This document shows, piece after piece, positions 1 through 4,719 of a stretch of DNA of 5,266 nt. Within the stretch, counting starts at the first letter, position 1. Every line of letters begins with the position of its first letter. The notes beneath the pieces were generated by a model, which worked only from the letters and a program-made list of their open reading frames with translations, searched no databases and was not told where the DNA came from. Both the position numbers and the translations under genes were made by a program. The DNA is from Candidatus Woesearchaeota archaeon. Lineage in GTDB: Archaea > Nanobdellota > Nanobdellia > Woesearchaeales > UBA525. The DNA lies in assembly GCA_023252315.1 (NCBI GenBank), contig JAJPEB010000096.1, positions 1 to 5,266 on the forward strand, read 5' to 3'.

Positions 1-58
1 TATAAGGGTTGCGCAGCCGCCCGTCGCCGCAAGGATTCGGGATCGCGCGCACGCAGGC

Positions 59-65
59 ATTTAAG
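59..65 (+). promoter_or_regulatory. TATA box of the DNase I-like nuclease gene
   Basis: The A/T run ATTTAAG stands out in GC-rich sequence. Its centre (about 62) lies 26 nt before the ATG at 88, so transcription should begin at or next to the start codon. There is no Shine-Dalgarno sequence before the ATG, which agrees with a leaderless mRNA. Confidence 0.65.
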
Positions 66-87
66 CCGCGCCGCACGCGCACGGGAG

Positions 88-897
88 ATGGAAGGGAAGG
101 CGGGGAAACGGCTCATCATCGCTGCGGCGATCGTCATGCTTGTTCTGCTCCTCGCCCTCCTCCTCTTCCTCGCCCTGCGCCCGCACCCGCGCGCCGCCGC
201 GTTCACCGTGGCGAGCTGGAACCTGCAGGTGTTCGGCGACAAGAAGGCGGGCGACCCCGCGCTCATGCGCCGCTACGCGGACAAGATCCGGCCCTACGAC
301 GCCGTCTTCGTCGAGGAGATCCGCGACGCGGACGCGAGCGGGTTCTTCGCGCTGTGCGCGCTCGTCGGCAACCGCACGTGCGCGGTCTCGAGCAGGGCCG
401 GGCGCAGCGCGTCGAAGGAGCAGTACGGCGTCATCCTCGACGGCAACGTCACGCTGCTCGCGACGAAGGACTACAATCCCGCGTACGCGGCGCGGTTCGA
501 GCGCCCGCCATGGCGCGTGCGGCTCTCGGCGAACGGGACGGACCTCACCGTCTACGTGATCCACACGAAGCCCGACGACACCGCGAACGAGATCTCCGCG
601 CTCGAGGATCTCGTGCGCGAGGAGAGCGAGCCCCGCGAGAATGTCGTCGTGCTCGGCGATCTCAACGCGGACTGCGAGTACTACGACGAGAAGCGCACCG
701 CGATGTTCGGCGGCTGGACCTGGGCCATCGGCAACGGCGACGACACGAACGTCGCGAAGAGCAGCTGCGCGTTCGACCGCATCATGCTCGACGCCGACGC
801 CGCGCGCTCGTACGTGGCGAGCGGCGTCGACAGCGAGGGCATCGCGCTGCCGCTCTCGGACCACTATCTCGTGTGGGCCTCGTTCTCGGGGTCTTGA
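88..897 (+). CDS. Membrane-tethered DNase I-like endonuclease (EEP superfamily)
   Basis: 269 aa. A short basic N-terminus (MEGKAGKR) precedes one hydrophobic helix (about residues 9-30), an N-in signal anchor that places the catalytic domain outside the cell. The rest carries the exonuclease-endonuclease-phosphatase signatures in order: SWNLQVFG (N45), EEIRD (E77), SKEQYG (109-114), IHTKP (H159), GDLNADC (D191, N193), DTNV...CAFDRI (D230) and the terminal SDHYLVW (D258, H259). From 190 onward the pattern follows vertebrate pancreatic DNase I closely. This includes the two cysteines (C196, C227) that match its essential disulfide; C90 and C98 could form another. Three N-X-T sequons (N95, N120, N149) fit an exported domain. 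Expected activity is Mg/Ca-dependent endonucleolytic DNA cleavage, perhaps for nucleotide scavenging (inference). The ATG at 88 is chosen because it sits 26 nt after a TATA box. It is transcribed alone and converges on the next gene. RNA cleavage or phosphoesterase activity cannot be excluded. Confidence 0.92.
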   Translation: MEGKAGKRLIIAAAIVMLVLLLALLLFLALRPHPRAAAFTVASWNLQVFGDKKAGDPALMRRYADKIRPYDAVFVEEIRDADASGFFALCALVGNRTCAVSSRAGRSASKEQYGVILDGNVTLLATKDYNPAYAARFERPPWRVRLSANGTDLTVYVIHTKPDDTANEISALEDLVREESEPRENVVVLGDLNADCEYYDEKRTAMFGGWTWAIGNGDDTNVAKSSCAFDRIMLDADAARSYVASGVDSEGIALPLSDHYLVWASFSGS

Positions 898-915
898 GGC
901 AGGCCGCGGCTTGCC
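898..915 (+). terminator. Small hairpin directly after the nuclease stop codon
   Basis: Positions 898-903 can pair with 910-915 (six pairs, one G-U) around a CCGCGG loop, starting at the base after the TGA. There is no T-tract after it, and archaeal terminators usually depend on T-tracts. It may be only an mRNA 3'-end structure. The rest of 916-1010 between the convergent genes shows nothing else. Confidence 0.2.
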
Positions 916-1010
916 CTCTGCAGGACCTGGCGCAGCGCCTCCCCCTCGCACTGCCTTGCGGACTCTCCTGCGCTGCTCGGGGACACGCGGCCTCTGCATC
1001 TGCACGAGCT

Positions 1011-1496
1011 TCATGCGGAGCAACATACGGACGAAAGAGAGGGCATCGCCCTATCGCCGCTCCCGGCCATCCTCGAGCAGCCGCTGCGCGCTGCGCGCGA
1101 GAAGTACGTCTGCGGCTGGCGCTGCGCGATGCGATCGAGCGTCGCGCGCACGGGGTCGCGCCCCTCCTCGACGAGAGGTATCCCGTTCCTGCGCGCGTAC
1201 GCGAGGAGCTCGCGCTCGGGGATGCTGCGCAGCAGCACGAAACCCGCCGGAGGCTGCGTGCCCTCGAGGAACGACGCGAGGAACGTGCCCGCGTAGCGCT
1301 CGAGGCTCATGAGCGCGACGGGCTCGCCCGCGGCACCGACCGCGATGTGCGGCGCATGGCGCTCGAGGAGCCTGCGCGCGATCTCCATTTGCATCGCGTT
1401 GCCGCGCAGCGCGATGCGCGCGGGCAGCGCCTTCGCCTCGTCGCGGAAGCGGCGCGCGAGGTCGACCGTGACCTCCTCCTTGGGCTCGAGGCGCAT
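1011..1496 (-). CDS. PP-loop-like (TtcA/Ncs6-type) fragment, probably frame-disturbed
   Basis: 161 codons from ATG 1496, with strongly GC-ending codons, so the frame looks truly coding. I recognise only a family-level pattern. RIALRGNAMQME..ARRLLERHAPHIAVG, then MSLERYAGTFLASFLEG, then LLRSIPERELLAYARRNGIPL, then a DPVR...RQPQTYFS ending resembles the second half of TtcA/Ncs6-like tRNA thiolation proteins (normally a GHNLDD helix, an RPL-IPE-E-YA segment and a P-T-FS-LRS tail). The SGGKDS ATP-binding PP-loop and the zinc-finger cysteines are absent. The true tail may be in another frame: after TYFS, the frame ending at 1051 reads LARSAQRLLEDG, as the family would predict, whereas the open frame becomes low-complexity and ends at 1011. 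No Shine-Dalgarno precedes ATG 1496, and the promoter points to a start at 1593 in a different frame. It may be a short paralogue, a decaying gene or carry sequencing errors. A tRNA-modification role is inference. Confidence 0.5.
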   Translation of the reverse strand: MRLEPKEEVTVDLARRFRDEAKALPARIALRGNAMQMEIARRLLERHAPHIAVGAAGEPVALMSLERYAGTFLASFLEGTQPPAGFVLLRSIPERELLAYARRNGIPLVEEGRDPVRATLDRIAQRQPQTYFSRAARSGCSRMAGSGDRAMPSLSSVCCSA

Positions 1497-1613
1497 GGCG
1501 CGCGGGTGCGGGCGCGGCGCTTTTCAGCGTTGCGGCGGTCGCGTCTTCGTCAAGCCGTGGTGACGAAATCCCCGAACTTTGTAACCATTCCATAATGGTG
1601 TCAATTGGAAAAC

Positions 1614-1624
1614 CTTAAATAATT
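1614..1624. promoter_or_regulatory. TATA element placed for transcription in both directions
   Basis: CTTAAATAATT lies in an AT-rich island. Read on +, the TTAAATA core (1615-1621) has a purine-rich BRE-like stretch (GGAAAA, 1607-1612) just upstream, and the predicted start is about 1642-1644, where a hairpin series begins. Read on -, TTATTTAA (1622-1615) lies 25-26 nt from ATG 1593, the leaderless spacing seen at other genes here. One or both directions may be real; the sequence alone cannot decide. Confidence 0.55.
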
Positions 1625-1640
1625 GCGTCTCCGCTCGACA

Positions 1641-1761
1641 GCTACCTGGAACCCCTCACGGGGATGAAGGGTAGAAACTCACCTCTTTTCCCGGGAAGGT
1701 GCCCCGTCCGGCGGTCTCCGTCGGACGGGCCCTTTCAGGGCCTTTCGCGAGCGAAAGAGCC
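1641..1761 (+). ncRNA. Candidate structured RNA of unknown family (at least four hairpins)
   Basis: Starting about 25 nt after a TATA box, the + strand can form four clear hairpins. (1) 1642-1647 with 1669-1674 and 1652-1655 with 1660-1663, separated by an internal loop of purine pairs (G1648-A1668, G1649-A1667, A1650-G1666). (2) 1680-1684 with 1697-1701. (3) 1703-1714 with 1718-1729, twelve continuous pairs with one G-U. (4) 1742-1747 with 1752-1757 around a four-base loop. A fifth stem (1730-1733 with 1737-1740) fits between 3 and 4. The G-U pairs at 1647/1669 and 1711/1721 would be A-C mismatches on the opposite strand, which favours a + strand RNA. It does not match tRNA, 5S, SRP RNA or RNase P core sequences that I know. 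The 3' end is unclear; a pyrimidine-rich stretch at 1777-1799 is one possibility. It could instead be an mRNA leader or 3'UTR structure. Confidence 0.42.
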
Positions 1762-1881
1762 GACACACGACAGGACCACCTCCCTTCCCCCCAGTCTCCT
1801 GTACGTCTCGGGGACCTGCGGCACGATTGCGAGTTCCGCGCGCCTACTTATCTCGAGAAACTGTCCCGCCGTTCGCCCGCG

Positions 1882-3705
1882 TCATCGCTTCTTGCGCGGC
1901 GGCGTCCTGGACGCGGGCCTGCTCGCATGCCGCAAGACGAAGAACGCGACGCTCGCGCCGAAGAGCGAGCCGAGCAGGAACAGCTCGACGCCCTCGAGGA
2001 CCGCGGGCGAGAGGCGGTAGCCCGTGCGCTGCGGGAAGTAGAGGTCGAGGTTCGAGAGCTCGAGCGAGTACTCCGAGAACGTGAGCGCGCTGAGCGGCTG
2101 CTGCGCCGAGAGGTCCTGCGCGTACTGCGCGTAGCTGTAGCCGAGCAGCGGGAAGAAGCCCTTGCGCGCCTGCTTGCGGATCACGATGTCGCCCGCGTGC
2201 AGCTTCTCCTGCAGCAGCCCCGCGATGTTCGACTCGTCGATGAAGAGCGCGCTCGAGACGAGGTTCGCCTGCGCCTTCGCCTTGCTCGCGATGAAGATGC
2301 ACAGCACCGGCTCCGTGTCGCTCAGGCGGTACGCGTCCGCGAGCGTGTCGCGAGGCGTCGCCGCGAGCGCGTCGGAGTAGAGGCCGACGTAGCTGATGCG
2401 CTCCTCAGCCTCGCCGATCTTCGCGAGGCACGCGCGGCGCAGGTACGCGGGGTCGAGCTCCACCTGCTTGCCGGGGATCCCGAAGAACACGCTCCAGCTC
2501 GTGGCGCTGGTCAGGCGCTCCTGCGCGTACGCGAGGCCCGAGGGATCGGGCGAGACGGGGTCGGATTTCGCGAGCAGCTGCTGCGCCTCGATGAGGCGCT
2601 CCATGACGATCGCGTACGTCTCGAGGTCCGTGATCGTGCTCACGTTGCGCGCGCGCACGTCCTTCTCGAGCGAGCGCGACTGCGCGAGCAGCTGCGTGCG
2701 CGCGAGGCGTAGCTGCGCCTGCGTGGAATTGCCCAGCAGGAGCGTGTTGAGCTCGATGTTGCTGCTAAAGCACATGCTTGCGCGCGAGTAGTCGCGCGAG
2801 GAGGGGATCGCGGCGATGCGCGACGTGTAGTTGCTCGTGTCGTTGTACGCGAGGCCGCGCGCCTCGGCCTGCGAGCGCAGCAGCGCCGTGCGCGCGCAGA
2901 TGTCCTGCGCGATCTCGCGCATCTTCTGCGCGTACTCGGGAGGCTCCTGCACGGGCGGGAGGTCGCGCGTGTAGTTCTTGCCCGTCACCGCGGCGAGCGC
3001 GTCTTCGAGCGTGCCGACGAGGGACACGCGCATCCCGCCGTCGGAGAGCGAGGCCACATCGCCGCTCTCGGGCGGGATGTCCGCGAGCGGCGCGCCGCTC
3101 CCGGTCGCGTTGGGCCGCGTCACGTTCGCGACGCTCGAGAGCGCGGGGATGAGCACGCGCGTGATGCCGACCGCCTTCGCGCCCGCGACCTTCTGAGGGA
3201 TGCCGCCTACGGGGCCGATGATGCCGCCGCTGTTGATCGTGCCCGTGATCGCGGTCTTCGCATCGACCTTCTGCCCGTCGAGCACCGCGACCGTGAGCAC
3301 CGAGATCGCGGCTCCCGCGCTCGGGCCGCCCACGATCGCGCTGTTCGCGCGGATCGTGTAGAAGAAGTCGTACTGCGCGCAGTCCTCCTGGAGGAAGTCG
3401 CACGCGATCTGGTTCGCGTAGCGCACGCTGCCCTGCGTGTCGAGGCGCGTGAGCGGGAAGCTGTCGATGAAGATCGCGCCGCTGCCGGGGCGCACCTGCA
3501 GGTAGAGGTCCGCGGTGCCGCCGCCGAGCTCCGTGTCGTTGGGGCCCTCGGCGACCGTGAGCAGCACGATGTGCCCCTCCCCCGCCTTCGCGAGCGCGGC
3601 GTGCGCGCACAGCACGCATAGCGCGAGCAGCGCGAGGGCCAGCAGCGGCGCGCGCGGCCCGTGCGCGGGAGAGACGCGGGAAGATATGCCGGAAGGCGCG
3701 CGCAT
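1882..3705 (-). CDS. Secreted, membrane-anchored Lon-like serine protease (family S16)
   Basis: 607 aa. A signal peptide or N-terminal anchor (hydrophobic about 19-38, possible cleavage after ALA-39) leads into a Lon-type proteolytic domain (about 44-240). Ser129 lies in GGPSAG and Lys172 in GGIPQK; they are 43 residues apart, the spacing of the Lon dyad (S679/K722 in E. coli). The supporting segments ITGTINSGGIIGPVGG and AVGITRVLIP are also present. No AAA+ ATPase is attached, so cleavage is not expected to be ATP-driven, as in the archaeal stand-alone S16 proteins sometimes annotated as COG1750. Residues 250-560 are mainly helical and unrecognised. One C-terminal helix (573-591) and a basic tail (RKKR) anchor the protein with the protease outside. 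Eight N-X-S/T sequons (56, 194, 199, 244, 288, 292, 326, 354) fit glycosylation. The ATG at 3705 is set by a Shine-Dalgarno and lies one base after the Bud32 stop. Substrates are unknown. Confidence 0.92.
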   Translation of the reverse strand: MRAPSGISSRVSPAHGPRAPLLALALLALCVLCAHAALAKAGEGHIVLLTVAEGPNDTELGGGTADLYLQVRPGSGAIFIDSFPLTRLDTQGSVRYANQIACDFLQEDCAQYDFFYTIRANSAIVGGPSAGAAISVLTVAVLDGQKVDAKTAITGTINSGGIIGPVGGIPQKVAGAKAVGITRVLIPALSSVANVTRPNATGSGAPLADIPPESGDVASLSDGGMRVSLVGTLEDALAAVTGKNYTRDLPPVQEPPEYAQKMREIAQDICARTALLRSQAEARGLAYNDTSNYTSRIAAIPSSRDYSRASMCFSSNIELNTLLLGNSTQAQLRLARTQLLAQSRSLEKDVRARNVSTITDLETYAIVMERLIEAQQLLAKSDPVSPDPSGLAYAQERLTSATSWSVFFGIPGKQVELDPAYLRRACLAKIGEAEERISYVGLYSDALAATPRDTLADAYRLSDTEPVLCIFIASKAKAQANLVSSALFIDESNIAGLLQEKLHAGDIVIRKQARKGFFPLLGYSYAQYAQDLSAQQPLSALTFSEYSLELSNLDLYFPQRTGYRLSPAVLEGVELFLLGSLFGASVAFFVLRHASRPASRTPPRKKR

Positions 3706-3706
3706 G

Positions 3707-4297
3707 TCAGCTCCCCCCCTTGTTGCGCCCGCGCGCCTCGACGCTGCGCAGGCGCTCGAGCACGTCGGGCGCGCCGCCGCGCGCGAGATAGCCCTCCCGG
3801 AACGCCGCGAACGCAGCGCGCTCGATCGCGGGGTGCCCGCTGCGCAGCGACTGGCGGAAGAGATGCACGTCCACGGCCTTGTCCTCGACCCTTCGCGACA
3901 CGAAGCCGAGGCCGAAGTCGATGAGGACCGCCTCGCCCCGCGAGACGATGACGTTGCTCGTCGTGAGATCCGCGTGGATGATGTCGCGCGCGTGCAGGCG
4001 CGCGAGCGCGTCGCCGACGAGGCGCGCGAGCGCGGGATCCTCGCCGAGCGCGTCCTTGAGCGGCGTGCCCGCGATCTCGCGGACGCGGATCGTCGTCGCG
4101 TCGACCGCCTCGACATCGGGCACGCTCGCCCCCGCGGCCCTCGCCTTCCCGAGCAGGCGCGCCTCGGCCTTCGTCCTCGCCTCGCGCAGCAGGGCGTCGA
4201 GCGCGGGATGCCTGTAGCCCTTGCGCACGCGCTCCTTGCGCAGCCATGCGCCCTCGCGCACGACGACCGCCTCCGCCCCTCTCGCGACGATGTCCAC
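3707..4297 (-). CDS. bud32: Bud32, KEOPS complex kinase/ATPase (small RIO-like kinase)
   Basis: 196 aa from GTG 4297, the usual size for stand-alone archaeal Bud32. Signatures in order: RGAEA (6-10) at the shortened glycine-rich region; RKERVRKGYRHPALD (20-34), which includes the family's basic motif; the P-lobe hinge REIAGTPLKD (73-82); the catalytic loop IHADLTTSN (107-115; D110, N115); the metal-binding IDFGLG (126-131; D127); and VEDKAVDVHLF (137-147) with a later HP pair. Bud32 works with Kae1, Cgi121 and Pcc1 in making t6A at position 37 of ANN-decoding tRNAs, where its ATPase activity supports Kae1. Many archaea fuse it to Kae1; here it stands alone and no other KEOPS gene is in the window. 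The GTG is chosen because a TATA box lies 26 nt upstream; the frame is open to a TTG at 4363, but those extra 22 residues do not look family-like. The usual HGD glycine is alanine here (HAD). It forms an operon with the protease. Confidence 0.96.
   Translation of the reverse strand: MDIVARGAEAVVVREGAWLRKERVRKGYRHPALDALLREARTKAEARLLGKARAAGASVPDVEAVDATTIRVREIAGTPLKDALGEDPALARLVGDALARLHARDIIHADLTTSNVIVSRGEAVLIDFGLGFVSRRVEDKAVDVHLFRQSLRSGHPAIERAAFAAFREGYLARGGAPDVLERLRSVEARGRNKGGS
3711..3719 (-). promoter_or_regulatory. Shine-Dalgarno of the S16 protease, in a G7 run
   Basis: Read on the minus strand this is seven Gs followed by AG, giving a GGAG core five bases before ATG 3705. It lies inside the last codons of Bud32, so protease translation starts from the Bud32 mRNA. 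It decides the protease start over the open frame that continues upstream across Bud32. Confidence 0.7.
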
Positions 4298-4319
4298 GGG
4301 CAGGATGTGCGGACCTGCG

Positions 4320-4326
4320 TTTTTAT
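4320..4326 (-). promoter_or_regulatory. TATA box of the bud32-protease operon
   Basis: On the minus strand this reads ATAAAAA, centred at 4323, exactly 26 nt before the GTG at 4297. It therefore predicts a leaderless transcript and supports that start. A second T/A run at 4367-4375 could also promote leftward transcription, giving a leader of about 50 nt. Confidence 0.65.
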
Positions 4327-4366
4327 GTGTTTGGTGTGGTGCGCAGCGCGACCAGGCACGCAAGGA

Positions 4367-4375
4367 TTTTTAAAT
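4367..4375 (+). promoter_or_regulatory. TATA box of the small membrane protein gene
   Basis: TTTTTAAAT, centred near 4371, predicts a start at about 4397. That leaves a leader of about 18 nt before ATG 4415, enough for the Shine-Dalgarno at 4403-4408. The element is nearly symmetric and could also work leftward towards bud32. Confidence 0.65.
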
Positions 4376-4402
4376 CACCGCCGCTCTCGGCCCGCAAGCC
4401 GC

Positions 4403-4408
4403 GTGAGG
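4403..4408 (+). promoter_or_regulatory. Shine-Dalgarno favouring ATG 4415
   Basis: GTGAGG, with a GAGG core six bases before ATG 4415. The same GTG is in frame and could itself be a start four codons earlier, but it lies more than 30 nt from the TATA centre, so the leadered ATG is preferred. Confidence 0.5.
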
Positions 4409-4414
4409 CGCATC

Positions 4415-4603
4415 ATGAGGAACGTCACCCCGCACCCGCTCAACCTGCTCGGCATCGCGATCTCCGTGCTCTGCCTCATCGCCGGCGGCTACCTTCTCTA
4501 CTCGGACTGGCACACGCTGCTCCAGTTCCTCAAGCTCTTCCTCGGCTTCTTCCTGCTCATCCTCGGGCTCGGGATCCTCGGGGCGAATCTGCGGATGCGG
4601 TGA
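4415..4603 (+). CDS. Two-helix membrane miniprotein, function unknown
   Basis: 62 aa, not recognised as any named family. After a polar start (MRNVTPHPLN), two hydrophobic segments can be seen, about residues 10-29 (LLGIAISVLCLIAGGYLLYS) and 37-57 (a leucine/phenylalanine/glycine-rich stretch ending ILGLGILGAN), joined by a short loop DWHTLLQ. The end is basic (LRMR). This predicts a helical hairpin with both ends in the cytoplasm. It has its own TATA box and Shine-Dalgarno, and GC-ending codons like the large genes, which supports a real gene. It is divergent from bud32 across about 117 nt and has no visible partner. Roles such as a small subunit or regulator of a membrane complex would be guesses. 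Confidence 0.72.
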   Translation: MRNVTPHPLNLLGIAISVLCLIAGGYLLYSDWHTLLQFLKLFLGFFLLILGLGILGANLRMR

Positions 4604-4687
4604 TCTCTTCCCCTCGCACCAGCACCATTGTCACGCATGCACTTCGTCACGCACTCATCCCATAAATTTGCTACTTTGAAATGATAA
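4604..4687. other. AT-richer intergenic stretch without a gene
   Basis: Between the miniprotein and the SET gene the sequence turns AT-rich (from about 4660). It holds two close copies of TCACGCA (starting about 4630 and 4648) and short T runs that may end transcription of the upstream gene. I see no gene or stable hairpin in it. Confidence 0.4.
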
Positions 4688-4698
4688 TTATTAAATAA
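4688..4698 (+). promoter_or_regulatory. TATA box of the SET-domain gene
   Basis: TTATTAAATAA, with the TTAAATA core centred at 4694, is 26 nt before ATG 4720 and so predicts a leaderless mRNA. No Shine-Dalgarno precedes this ATG. The core matches the element at 1615-1621 over TTAAATA. Confidence 0.72.
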
Positions 4699-4719
4699 AC
4701 GGGTTCCTCTCCCCGCCCG

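Noticed and set aside
1..6. TATAAG at the window start as a promoter
   Set aside because: No start codon or RNA-like element lies 20-35 nt downstream on either strand within the window.
61..1026. 321-codon open frame antisense to the nuclease
   Set aside because: Low-complexity Arg/Val/Ala composition, exactly opposite a gene with full catalytic motifs; a shadow.
9..1595. 528-codon open frame on + spanning the nuclease and beyond
   Set aside because: Arg/Ala-rich, crosses both the nuclease gene and the opposite-strand gene, starts at TTG; a high-GC shadow.
1641..1761. tRNA, 5S rRNA, SRP RNA or RNase P RNA
   Set aside because: No T-arm GGTTCRA, no SRP helix-8 core and no RNase P P4 core could be found on either strand.
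1664..2020. Small protein starting inside the hairpin region
   Set aside because: Poor codon bias, runs through all hairpins and into the protease 3' end; no RBS.
1699..2712. 337-codon open frame antisense to the protease
   Set aside because: Arg/Glu/Ala-rich shadow of the conserved protease frame.
3706..4359. Upstream extension of the protease frame to a start at 4359
   Set aside because: The extra residues are Ser/Arg-rich shadow of bud32; the Shine-Dalgarno and signal peptide place the start at 3705.
3515..4414. Long open frame leading into the membrane miniprotein
   Set aside because: This part is antisense to the protease and bud32 genes; only the last 62 codons, with their own promoter and RBS, look coding.
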